Shown here: in pieces, positions 36,318 through 44,483 of the stretch
Numbering within the stretch: the first letter of the stretch is position 1
Layout: the number at the start of each line of letters is the position of its first letter
Assembly (NCBI RefSeq): GCF_000024625.1
Contig: NC_013407.1
Span: forward strand, 868,001 to 932,000
Direction of reading: 5' to 3'
DNA from: Methanocaldococcus vulcanius M7
GTDB lineage: Archaea; AGJL01; Methanococci; Methanococcales; Methanocaldococcaceae
DNA length: 64,000 bases
The notes under the pieces: generated by a model
Databases searched by the model: none
What the model was told of the DNA's origin: nothing
Seen by the model: only the letters and a program-made list of their open reading frames with translations
Made by a program: the position numbers and the translations under genes

Positions 36318-37187
36318 ATGAGCGTGTTAAATGAGTTATTTGAAGTATTGTCAAAAGATTTACATTTTAATGTCAGCAAACTTGATTCTAAAAATTATGA
36401 TCAAAATTGGAAAGTTCCAGAAGGATTTATTTCAATAATTGGACTTGAAAATGCAAAGATGCCTGTTTTTTATTATGGGATAACAAATTCATACGAAAAA
36501 AAATTTGAAATAAAAAAGATAGTTTCTCCAAAAGGACAGAAACAAGTTTTTGCAAGAACATACTTTATATTTGACAGAAGAGATATAATAGAAAAAGAGA
36601 AATATGTTGTAGCAAACGCCTTTAATGGACTTTTATTATTAATAAAGCTTGATAAAAAAGAATTTATTGGAAAGGCAGTTAATATGTTAACAAAAGGATA
36701 TGAGGAAGATGAGTTTATAAGAGAAGTTTTAGATAACATAAAGGAAAAGAATATGTTTGATAATATTGACGAAACTATTAGATTTGTCGCAAATAGGGAC
36801 TATAACTGGCTAATTGGTAGAATAAAGTATAATATGGGGCTTTTAGAGTATTCGGGGCAGGGGTATTATCTTCTCCCAATAAAGACAAACATGCAAATAA
36901 CTTCTGGAATAAAAATAAGTAATGGTAAAATAATTATTGATTTAGAAAACTCTCATCTCTTTAAAAACTTTATCGTCTATGTGGACTCTGTTAATAACAA
37001 AATAATATACAATAAAGAGAGATTATGTAATAAAAACCCTGCAATTTTAGATATAATGTCAAAAATAGATGATAACACATGCCCTTGGTGCGGATCTAAA
37101 TTAAGGATTGTTAGGACAAAAAAGGGAGAATTTTTAGGATGCACGAACTACCCAAACTGTCTCTACAGAAGATTTCCAAAAAAATAA
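36318..37187 (+). CDS. Unknown protein with C-terminal topoisomerase-type zinc finger
   Basis: The first 240 residues show no family I recognise (mixed alpha/beta, charged). The last 45 form a zinc ribbon of the topoisomerase I C-terminal type: CPWCGSKLRIVRTKKGEFLGCTNYPNCLYRRF, with CxxC...CxxxxxC spacing. Such ribbons bind single-stranded DNA or RNA. The ATG at 36318 follows GAGGAGGGATACC; an ATG at 36303 would swallow that site. It begins about 20 bases after the TPP-enzyme stop and is probably in the same transcript, although no functional link is obvious. Confidence 0.75.
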   Translation: MSVLNELFEVLSKDLHFNVSKLDSKNYDQNWKVPEGFISIIGLENAKMPVFYYGITNSYEKKFEIKKIVSPKGQKQVFARTYFIFDRRDIIEKEKYVVANAFNGLLLLIKLDKKEFIGKAVNMLTKGYEEDEFIREVLDNIKEKNMFDNIDETIRFVANRDYNWLIGRIKYNMGLLEYSGQGYYLLPIKTNMQITSGIKISNGKIIIDLENSHLFKNFIVYVDSVNNKIIYNKERLCNKNPAILDIMSKIDDNTCPWCGSKLRIVRTKKGEFLGCTNYPNCLYRRFPKK

Positions 37188-37253
37188 AAGTAAAAATAAA
37201 AAGTAAAAATATAGTAGAAAGTAAAAAAATATGAACAGACCAAAAATGCCCAC

Positions 37254-37649
37254 TTACTCAAAGATCTCAATGGCCTTAAAGGGACATGCCTTTAAACAAT
37301 TTTTACAACCCACACACTCCTCTTCTTTAAAAATAACGTTGTAATCATCATCCATATAAATAACATTGATAGGACATTGAGTTATACAACATCCGCAGTG
37401 AACACACTTCTCCATATCCCTCTTTATAACCTTGGTTATCTCCTCAACTTCTCCAAACTTTGATAAATAGTCCAATGCTTTTTTTATTGTTTCTTCATCT
37501 CCAAAAAGTTCTAAAATTAAAAATGCCTCCTGCGGTTCGACCTTTGCCTTTAATATGTTTATCTTAACCCCCGTATTTAATATCGTGTCTGAAATCACTG
37601 GCTTATTTATATGCTCTGAATCAGTCCAATAATAAACTTTTTTCCTCAT
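37254..37649 (-). CDS. NIL-domain ferredoxin for homocysteine synthesis
   Basis: The first 75 residues fit the NIL domain ([45 protein letters not shown]). The C-terminal 55 hold two 4Fe-4S motifs, [12 protein letters not shown] and [12 protein letters not shown]. This pairing matches the second protein of the methanogen homocysteine system (MA1822 in Methanosarcina acetivorans), which helps its DUF39 partner turn aspartate semialdehyde into homocysteine with a sulfur donor. It starts inside the last codons of that partner gene (four-base overlap) with GGAGGGAAAAA as ribosome binding site, so the two are translationally coupled. Confidence 0.88.
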   Translation of the reverse strand: MRKKVYYWTDSEHINKPVISDTILNTGVKINILKAKVEPQEAFLILELFGDEETIKKALDYLSKFGEVEEITKVIKRDMEKCVHCGCCITQCPINVIYMDDDYNVIFKEEECVGCKNCLKACPFKAIEIFE

Positions 37650-39169
37650 TTTTTCCCTCCGAATAATCGTGATATATCCTCAGAAGTAACTACACCCACA
37701 ACCCTCTTATGATCATCAACCACAGGAACCCCAGAAATGTTATTAATACTCATCTTTCTTGCCACGTGATCGGCTGGCTCATCCTCATGAGCAGTTATCA
37801 CATTTTTTGTCATGATCTCTTCAATCGTTTTTTTATTTTGAGCGAGGGCTTTGGCAATGTCCCAAGATGTTATAATCCCAACTAACCTTCCAAGATCGTC
37901 AACAATCGGAAGATGATTTATGTTATATTCAATAAGTATCTTTGCCGCTTCCATGATCGAAATATTACATGGAGCAGTTATCGGTGGCTTGCTTAAAATA
38001 TCTTTAACCAGTGTTATTGGGGACTTCATTGGTTTGTTCTCTGGTTTTCCAAGTGTTCCAACCCTCTCAGATAGTAGGAATTTCCCTTCTAAAATCCATT
38101 TCTTTAATTCCTCAGCAACCTCTCTTGCCATTTTATAACTTGAAACAGAACCCGTTTTTACTGTTTTTTCAACAATTTTTCCATCAATTTCAACTTTTAG
38201 ATCAATCTTTCCACTTCTTAGAACAGCATAGTTTGTTTTTGCTATCATTGGCTTATCTCTTCTTGGCACCCCATAATCATATATCGGAACTTCTATATCT
38301 TCATCTTTAATAGCACATCTTTCAGCTATTTTTTCATTTAAAACAGGAATTGGAACTCCTAAACCAACATAAAGTGTGCTTCCATATCTTGGCATTGTGG
38401 CAGCTCTTATAAACTTACTGTTCATCTTTTTTAGATCTCCCTTAACCATCAGTGTTCCAAATGGTGGGTTGTGTTGTGTTCCCTCTCCTATTATATACCC
38501 CTCTCCTCCTCCCAAAAATATTTTAGTCCCAATTCCTATGGTGTTGTAGTTGTTTATTATGGGATTATAATCGTTTTGAAGTGGATTTAACTGCCCTGCC
38601 CCTGAATAGTGAACATTATTATACTCTGGCAGTAGAACTCCCATGTAAGTGTATATTTTCTCTTCTCTACCGTTAGTAGCTGCCGGATACGTTTGATAGC
38701 AGTTTCTTGGATTTACCATAATTGCCTGGTTAACATCATCTAATGTTATCTTAACATTTACATCCTTTCGTGGATAACAGTCAGTTGTATATCCCTCAGC
38801 ATAGAGTTCAATCTCCTTTCCTCGGACTAAATCCTCTATAACATGGGCTCCACCATAATCAATATCAACATCCGGATCTTCGTTAGGTTGTGCAGCTCCG
38901 ATATAAGCGTCAACAGCGGCTAAACCTCCATACGCCTCAACATTGTTTAAATAAATTTTTAACATTTTTATAGGTGGATCGGAGTGTCCAAAATTTATAA
39001 ACACACCAGAAGAACACATAGCCCCAAAAGTTCCAGTAGTGACAACATCTACATAATCAGCGGCTTTTTTAGCACCTTCCTCTTCTACTATTTTTATCAT
39101 CTCCTCCGCGGTTATAACGACTGCATCTCCTTTTTTTATCTTTTCGTTTATTTCTTTAATTGTTTTCAT
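37646..39169 (-). CDS. L-aspartate semialdehyde sulfurtransferase (DUF39-CBS)
   Basis: The DUF39/COG1900 domain fills residues 1-380, followed by two CBS domains (about 385-505: [29 protein letters not shown] and [36 protein letters not shown]). In Methanosarcina the homologue MA1821 is needed for making homocysteine from aspartate semialdehyde, and two cysteines were reported as important. Here Cys52 (TFGAMCSSG) and Cys131 (YTTDCYPRK) are in matching settings. The CBS pair of the M. jannaschii relative binds S-adenosylmethionine-type ligands, suggesting feedback control. Start at 39169 follows AGAGGTTGGAGT. The NIL-ferredoxin gene overlaps its end. Confidence 0.88.
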   Translation of the reverse strand: MKTIKEINEKIKKGDAVVITAEEMIKIVEEEGAKKAADYVDVVTTGTFGAMCSSGVFINFGHSDPPIKMLKIYLNNVEAYGGLAAVDAYIGAAQPNEDPDVDIDYGGAHVIEDLVRGKEIELYAEGYTTDCYPRKDVNVKITLDDVNQAIMVNPRNCYQTYPAATNGREEKIYTYMGVLLPEYNNVHYSGAGQLNPLQNDYNPIINNYNTIGIGTKIFLGGGEGYIIGEGTQHNPPFGTLMVKGDLKKMNSKFIRAATMPRYGSTLYVGLGVPIPVLNEKIAERCAIKDEDIEVPIYDYGVPRRDKPMIAKTNYAVLRSGKIDLKVEIDGKIVEKTVKTGSVSSYKMAREVAEELKKWILEGKFLLSERVGTLGKPENKPMKSPITLVKDILSKPPITAPCNISIMEAAKILIEYNINHLPIVDDLGRLVGIITSWDIAKALAQNKKTIEEIMTKNVITAHEDEPADHVARKMSINNISGVPVVDDHKRVVGVVTSEDISRLFGGKK

Positions 39170-39559
39170 ACTCCAACCTCTTAAAATTGTGAGTAATCCG
39201 TAAAGTATATAAAAAGAGATATAAAAATTTTAAAATGAAGTAAGTTATATATACTTCCTATTAAAAATACCTATCATCACAATTTTTTGTTCTTTTTTAT
39301 ATGTTCCCTTTTAAAGTAGGGAGGATATTTTAGTTATCAGTCGTTATTGGATATAAAATTTATTCAGAATGTTGTTATTTAAATTTACCTTATAAGTTAA
39401 AAATACAAAATACAATAATACAAAGTATAAATTTTGGTATAATTTGATATAATATTTATTAATAAACTTATAATAAAAAATAAAACAGGATAAAAAGCAA
39501 GAACTAATAAAAAATAAAAATAATGAATAATGGAAAATATCGGTTTTGAAGGTGAAATT
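39170..39559. promoter_or_regulatory. Divergent promoter region, DUF39 operon and spt5
   Basis: This 390-base spacer has no coding frame that looks real. On the minus strand GTATATATAAC (39244-39254) is a good TATA element about 75 bases before the DUF39 start. On the plus strand several weaker elements occur, for example CTTATAAG near 39390 and TTATAATAAAAAATAAAAC near 39467. The small plus-strand frame before the spt5 GTG (39530-39559) seems to be only leader. A secE gene, often found beside spt5, is not present here. Confidence 0.5.
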
Positions 39560-40003
39560 GTGATATTTGCAGTTAGAACTATGGTTGGGCAGGAAAAAAA
39601 CATTGCTGGATTAATGGCAAGTAGGGCTGAAAAAGAGCAGTTAGATGTCCACTCTATACTGGCTTCTGAATCATTAAAGGGCTATGTTTTGGTAGAAGCA
39701 GAAACAAAAGGAGATGTTGAAGAATTAATAAAGGGAATGCCAAGAATTAGAGGAATTGTTCCGGGAACAATATCTATTGAAGAGATCGAGCCACTATTAA
39801 CTCCAAAGAAGATCATTGAGAACATTGAGAAGGGAGATGTTGTTGAGATCATCGCTGGACCGTTTAAAGGAGAGAGGGCAAAAGTTATTAGAGTTGATAA
39901 ACATAAAGAAGAGGTTACTTTGGAACTTGAAAATGCTGCTGTTCCAATACCAATAACCTTACCTGTTGAGGGTGTTAAAATTGTCTCAAAGCATAAGGAT
40001 TAA
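39560..40003 (+). CDS. spt5: Transcription elongation factor Spt5 (NusG family)
   Basis: Spt5 binds the RNA polymerase clamp and improves processivity. The N-terminal NGN domain (IFAVRTMVGQEKNIAGLMASRAEKEQLDVHSILASESLKGYVLVEAE...) spans residues 1-83. A KOW domain (KGDVVEIIAGPFKGERAKVIRVDKHKEEVTLELENA) spans 90-130. The 147-residue product and its sequence closely match the well-studied M. jannaschii protein as I remember it. The start is GTG at 39560, after GGTGAAATT, giving MIFAVRT. It stands alone between the homocysteine operon and the convergent regulator gene. Confidence 0.96.
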   Translation: MIFAVRTMVGQEKNIAGLMASRAEKEQLDVHSILASESLKGYVLVEAETKGDVEELIKGMPRIRGIVPGTISIEEIEPLLTPKKIIENIEKGDVVEIIAGPFKGERAKVIRVDKHKEEVTLELENAAVPIPITLPVEGVKIVSKHKD

Positions 40004-40124
40004 CTCTTAAAAAATAAAAACTAAACGAAAAAATATTAAAATAATGCTAAATATTAAAAATATATCAAACTAAATATCGAACTAAAAATATATTAAAATG
40101 AAAAACAATTGATAATCAAACGAC

Positions 40125-40994
40125 TTAAACTTTAAATCCAAGCTTTTTTACTTTTTTTTTCATTTTTTCAATATCTTTTTTGTTAAATTTGTCTCCATTA
40201 AAGGATACAAAGTTTATTGCGTGGATAGTTTTTTCATAAAAGGTTGGATAGTGTATATTAATATCTCTATCTTCTACATACTTAATTAAACTCTCATTAA
40301 GAAACAAACTATATCCTTCTTCAACCAGGTCAATTGCAATAAATGGATTTTTCACCCTCTTTTTAATCTTGAATTTAATTCCTTCTCTTCTTAAAATATT
40401 ATAAACAATTCTTTGAGAGCTAAATCTAACTCCAATTAGATTTTTATAATCAAAAGAGCCCTTACTAACCATTACAAAGTTATCATAGGCAATTAAAAAT
40501 ATATCAAAATTAAAATTTCCAAGATCTGCTTTTAAAAATCTTTCATCATTTAGGCGGTATATCCAATAACTATCATCAACACCAAGCACATCAACCAATC
40601 CAAGGGTTAAAAGTTTTAAAGCATTGTCAAATGATGTTATTATAGGATCCTCAAAAATAGTTTTTGCGATCTCTCCACTTACAAACCCTGAGACGGTAAA
40701 AAAATTTTTACTTGTTCGCTTTCTTACTGTAAAATATTCCTCTAAAATATTCAATCCAGCACTGGTTAAGATAGTCCCATTAGGAGATGAGTCATAAATT
40801 TTAACTCCCAACTTCTTTTCTAATCTTTTAAGTTGAATGTTAAAGGAAGAAGGGGAGATCTTTAAAAGTTTAGAAGCTTCGTTTTGGGACTTTGTTTTAT
40901 GAAGAGCAAGCAGTAGTTTTATTTGATTCGGAGTTATTATTTTCCCCATATATTCAATAGGCGTATTAACATCCAACTCATCCATTTTTTTCAT
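40125..40994 (-). CDS. LysR/ModE-like transcriptional regulator next to dapF
   Basis: Residues about 15-80 form a winged helix of the LysR/ModE type: ITPNQIKLLLALHKTKSQNEASKLLKISPSSFNIQLKRLEKKLGVKIYDSSPNGTILTSAG. The rest looks like a periplasmic-binding-protein fold effector domain (ALKLLTLGLVDVLGVDDSYWIYRL; SFDYKNLIGVRFSSQRIVYNILR), though it is more divergent than usual. The ATG at 40994 overlaps the dapF stop region, with GGTAAT directly before it, so it is translated with dapF. Control of lysine or diaminopimelate synthesis is a fair inference, not seen directly. Confidence 0.75.
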   Translation of the reverse strand: MKKMDELDVNTPIEYMGKIITPNQIKLLLALHKTKSQNEASKLLKISPSSFNIQLKRLEKKLGVKIYDSSPNGTILTSAGLNILEEYFTVRKRTSKNFFTVSGFVSGEIAKTIFEDPIITSFDNALKLLTLGLVDVLGVDDSYWIYRLNDERFLKADLGNFNFDIFLIAYDNFVMVSKGSFDYKNLIGVRFSSQRIVYNILRREGIKFKIKKRVKNPFIAIDLVEEGYSLFLNESLIKYVEDRDINIHYPTFYEKTIHAINFVSFNGDKFNKKDIEKMKKKVKKLGFKV

Positions 40995-40995
40995 A

Positions 40996-41886
40996 TTACC
41001 AGCCAATATTTAACAATTTTCCGTCATAAACTGCAACAGCATCTCCAATCATATAGACCCCATCATCTTTTACCTCTATTTCTAAAAGTCCTCCGTCTAA
41101 GTGTGCTAAAACTTTATTACTTGTTTTTCCAAGTTTATGGGCTACAACTACCGAAGCTGTGGTTCCGGTTCCGCAGGCAGTTGTGTATCCAGCTCCTCTT
41201 TCCCATGTTATTATTTTTATTTCATTTGGGTTTAAAACCTTTACAAAATGGACATTTATCCTTTCAGGAAATGCTTTATGGTTTTCTATATCTCTACCAA
41301 TAATATCCAAGTTCTTTCTAACAAAATCAAGATCAATGTTATTATCTTCGACAAATATAACTGCATGAGGATTACCTACATTAACAACACTCAATCTAAC
41401 TTTTGGTAGTATTGGATTGTTTAAGTTTAACTCCCCATTTAAAAATTCTTCTTCGTTATCTTTTCCCTCCAAAATCATAGGTATATCCTTTAATTTGAAT
41501 TTTGGCACGCCCATATAAACCTTTATTTTTTTTACTTCTCCATTCTCAACCTCCATTTCTGAGATTCTAAGGCCTCCTTTCGTTTCTACTCTTAGCGGGT
41601 TTTTTTTCATTACTCTTTCATAAACGTATTTAGAAAAGCATCTAATTCCATTTCCACACATCTCCGCTTCAGAGCCATCACTATTAAATATTCTAAATCT
41701 AACATCAAAATTATCTGATGTTGGTTTTTGAATAAATATCACACCATCCGCTCCTACGGAAAACCCCCTTCTACAAATTTTTTTTGAAAAGTTTTTTTTC
41801 TCGTTTTCTTTGATTTTTTCTCCATCAAATTCATTTATTACAATATAATCATTTCCAAGGGCATGCATTTTGGTAAATTCCATCAT
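40996..41886 (-). CDS. dapF: Diaminopimelate epimerase
   Basis: DapF interconverts LL- and meso-diaminopimelate in lysine synthesis. The sequence starts EFTKMHALGNDYIVINE; the two catalytic cysteines are in AEMCGNGIRCFSKYVYE (about residue 77) and TTACGTGTTASVVVAHKLG (about residue 239). IINVHFVKV-type and IKIITWERGAGYTTACG blocks complete the family pattern. Length (296) is normal. Either of two adjacent ATGs (41886, 41883) follows AAGGTGTT. A LysR/ModE-like regulator gene overlaps its 3' end. Confidence 0.95.
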   Translation of the reverse strand: MMEFTKMHALGNDYIVINEFDGEKIKENEKKNFSKKICRRGFSVGADGVIFIQKPTSDNFDVRFRIFNSDGSEAEMCGNGIRCFSKYVYERVMKKNPLRVETKGGLRISEMEVENGEVKKIKVYMGVPKFKLKDIPMILEGKDNEEEFLNGELNLNNPILPKVRLSVVNVGNPHAVIFVEDNNIDLDFVRKNLDIIGRDIENHKAFPERINVHFVKVLNPNEIKIITWERGAGYTTACGTGTTASVVVAHKLGKTSNKVLAHLDGGLLEIEVKDDGVYMIGDAVAVYDGKLLNIGW

Positions 41887-42075
41887 AACACCTTATCTTT
41901 GTTTCTTTTAATTTTATTAATTTTTAACTATCTTTTAAACTTTTAAAATTTTTTATCGTGTTTCCATATATTTTTATCTATTTAAATATACTCTAATAAA
42001 AATTATTTTAAATAAAATTTATGATAAAAAGCTTAAAGCAAAATTAATTAAAATTAATTAAAAGAGATGGAAAAT

Positions 42076-42345
42076 TTACTGATCTGCGACCCTTATGTTT
42101 ATTCTGTTCAAGTTGCTCTCATCTATTACAACCACATCTTTTATTGCAACCACAAGCTTATAAGGTAATAAAACATTTTTTCCTTCTTCTCTCATCACGG
42201 GGCTATGTTCACTTGGTTCTATTTCTAACGATACCAATCTTCCTACTTTCTCATCAAAAACTATATCCTTAACTTTTCCCATGACACTTCCTTTGTTTCC
42301 AATTACTGTTCTTTCAAAAAGTAATTTAGCGGGCATTCTTTCCAT
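42076..42345 (-). CDS. PRC-barrel domain protein
   Basis: An 89-residue protein made of one PRC-barrel: KLLFERTVIGNKGSVMGKVKDIVFDEKVGRLVSLEIEP, then VLLPYKLVVAIKDVVVIDESNL. PRC-barrels occur in photosynthetic reaction centre H subunits, RimM and several archaeal proteins, where they mediate protein or RNA contacts. Small stand-alone copies are common in methanogens and their job is not known. The ATG at 42345 follows GAGGTAAT; an ATG three codons later is possible. It follows cobY by about 40 bases on the same strand and may share its transcript. Confidence 0.82.
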   Translation of the reverse strand: MERMPAKLLFERTVIGNKGSVMGKVKDIVFDEKVGRLVSLEIEPSEHSPVMREEGKNVLLPYKLVVAIKDVVVIDESNLNRINIRVADQ

Positions 42346-42383
42346 AATATTACCTCAAAAACTATTTTAACTTTTATTTTTCT

Positions 42384-42989
42384 TTATTTGTTTTTCTGAT
42401 TTAGAAGATTTTCAGCAAATATCAAATCATCTCTTGTATTTACATTAAATAATAACTCATTAATTACGAAAATCTCTTCTTTCTGTTCTCCATATTTTGG
42501 AGAAACAATATTTATCCCTGCAGGAACTAAACCCTCAAATTCGAGGGAGGGGTTGGGATATATCTCTTTTGGGATCATCACGCTTAATGCTTCAATGTCT
42601 GGGTTTTTAGATTTAATAAGATAAAAGTAATCAACAATCCTATTAATAATTTTCGATGTTAAGTTAACAATATCAGATACAACTACAAGGAAGGGTTGTG
42701 AAAAATACTGCATTGCTTCATTTAAATCTTCAATATATCCCTTACCTGATGTTTCTATGATATTTACTGGTTTAACACACTCTTTATATGTTTTTTTATA
42801 TGTTTTATTAACATAGCATCTTGTTTTTGGAGTGTTTGGAGAAACTGCAACATATATTTTCTCAATGTTGGAATTAATTATAGGAATTAGAACATGATCT
42901 ATTAAATATTTATCTCCAATTTTAACTAAGGGTTTCTCCACACCACCCATTCTACTTCCTTTTCCTCCAGCCATAATTAAAGCATCCAT
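42384..42989 (-). CDS. cobY: GTP:adenosylcobinamide-phosphate guanylyltransferase CobY
   Basis: CobY activates adenosylcobinamide phosphate with GTP in the late steps of corrinoid synthesis, the archaeal replacement for CobU. The N-terminal DALIMAGGKGSRMGGVEKPLVKIGDKYLIDHVL is the nucleotidyltransferase signature (GGKGSRM). VVSDIVNLTSKIINRIVDYF and NINTRDDLIFAE-like C-terminal residues (FNVNTRDDLIFAENLL) follow. Length (201) matches. The ATG at 42989 follows GGTGTTTAG. Corrinoids are needed for methyl transfer in methanogenesis and by the MetE-type enzyme at 28.3 kb. Confidence 0.93.
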   Translation of the reverse strand: MDALIMAGGKGSRMGGVEKPLVKIGDKYLIDHVLIPIINSNIEKIYVAVSPNTPKTRCYVNKTYKKTYKECVKPVNIIETSGKGYIEDLNEAMQYFSQPFLVVVSDIVNLTSKIINRIVDYFYLIKSKNPDIEALSVMIPKEIYPNPSLEFEGLVPAGINIVSPKYGEQKEEIFVINELLFNVNTRDDLIFAENLLNQKNK

Positions 42990-43098
42990 CTAAACACCGT
43001 TAGAAACCAATAATACTATAAAAAATTAAAAGAAATCCACAATTCTAAAAGATTAACGTTAAAATTTTTAAAAATCAATAATGAATCAATTAAATTAC

Positions 43099-44373
43099 TT
43101 ATAGATCCCTTGGATCCACAAGTTCTCCTTTAACAGCACAAGCGGCAGCAGTTATTGGTGAGGCAAGATAGATCTCTGCCTCTAATGAACCCTGTCTTCC
43201 TCTGAAATTTCTATTTGATGTTGAAACACAAACCTCTCCAGGTCCTAAAACACCATACAACGAACCCATACAGGCAGAGCATGAAGGATTTGTAACAACA
43301 CACCCATACTTTAAAAACTTTTCAATTATTCCCTCTTTTAATGCTTTTAAATACTCTTCCCTTGAAGCAGGGGTTATAATAACTCTTATATTATCTGCAA
43401 TTCCCCCATGTTTTTCAATAACCTCAATAGCCATTCTTAGATCTTCCACTCTTCCATTTGTGCAACTTCCTATAAACACCTGATCTATTGGTCTTCCAGC
43501 TACTTCTCTTGCCTGTTTAACGTTATCTACATTGTGAGGGCAAGCAAAGACCGGCTCTATTTTATCTGCTTCAATCTCATAAACCTCTTCAAATTCTGCA
43601 TCTTCATCTCCCTTTATTATTTCAAAAGGCCTTTCAGTTCCATGTTTTTTCATTGCCTCTTTTACATATTGGATAGTTTTTTCATCCGGCTCTATAATTC
43701 CTGTCTTTCCTCCCATCTCAATAGCCATGTTTGTCATGGTCATTCTTGAAGCAATGGACATGTTTTTAACTGTCTCTCCTCCAAACTGGCAAGCTTTATA
43801 AGTAGCTCCATCAACACCCACTTCTCCTATAATACTTAGAATAACATCCTTTGATGTAACGTATGGTTTTAACTCTCCACTGATGTTGAAGTAAAGTGTT
43901 TCTGGAACTTTAAACCATAGTTCTCCAGTAGCAAATACGTGTGCCATGTCAGTTGAGCCGATTCCAGTAGCAAATGCTCCAAAAGCTCCATGTGTGCATG
44001 TGTGCGAATCAGCCCCAACTACAATCTCTCCCGGAGCTACATGTCCTTTCTCTGGTAAAACTTGATGGCAAACTCCTTCTCTAATATCATAGAAATACTT
44101 TATACCTTGTTCTTTAACGAATTTTCTCATCAATATGTGGTTTTCAGCTGCTTTTATACTATCTGCTGGAACTTGATGGTCAAATAATATAACTATCTTT
44201 TCAGGATCCCAAACCTTCTCTATTCCATATTCCTTTAATGTATTGACTGTTAAAGGTCCTGTAATATCGTGAACCATTGCTACATCAATCTTTGCCATTA
44301 CTATATCTCCTGGGCTAACTTCTTTTTTTCCGGATGCTTTTGCTAATATCTTCTCTGCAATAGTCATTCCCAT
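43099..44373 (-). CDS. hacA: Homoaconitase large subunit (coenzyme B synthesis)
   Basis: This is the large subunit of the methanogen homoaconitase, which isomerises homocitrate and its longer homologues on the way to 2-oxosuberate and coenzyme B. Aconitase-family blocks include VMVHDITGP-like [68 protein letters not shown] and [15 protein letters not shown], which together give the three 4Fe-4S cysteines. The sequence is very close to M. jannaschii HacA as I recall it, which separates it from the LeuC-type isopropylmalate isomerase. Either the ATG at 44373 or at 44367 may start it. The small subunit is not adjacent. Confidence 0.92.
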   Translation of the reverse strand: MGMTIAEKILAKASGKKEVSPGDIVMAKIDVAMVHDITGPLTVNTLKEYGIEKVWDPEKIVILFDHQVPADSIKAAENHILMRKFVKEQGIKYFYDIREGVCHQVLPEKGHVAPGEIVVGADSHTCTHGAFGAFATGIGSTDMAHVFATGELWFKVPETLYFNISGELKPYVTSKDVILSIIGEVGVDGATYKACQFGGETVKNMSIASRMTMTNMAIEMGGKTGIIEPDEKTIQYVKEAMKKHGTERPFEIIKGDEDAEFEEVYEIEADKIEPVFACPHNVDNVKQAREVAGRPIDQVFIGSCTNGRVEDLRMAIEVIEKHGGIADNIRVIITPASREEYLKALKEGIIEKFLKYGCVVTNPSCSACMGSLYGVLGPGEVCVSTSNRNFRGRQGSLEAEIYLASPITAAACAVKGELVDPRDL

Positions 44374-44483
44374 AATCTCACCGTCTTTTTTTATGGTAGT
44401 TTTTTAATGTTTACTCATATTTGATATTATTTTTATTAATTTCGCCAAAATATTTACAGTATTAATTTGTATATGTAATTATG

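Noticed and set aside
39530-39559. A ten-codon N-terminal extension of spt5
   Set aside because: It contains the GGTGAAATT ribosome binding site for the GTG at 39560, and the known family starts MIFAVRT.
43099-44373. Isopropylmalate isomerase (LeuC) as the identity of this gene
   Set aside because: The sequence agrees with my memory of M. jannaschii HacA nearly throughout, so homoaconitase is preferred. A tree against both paralogues would settle it.
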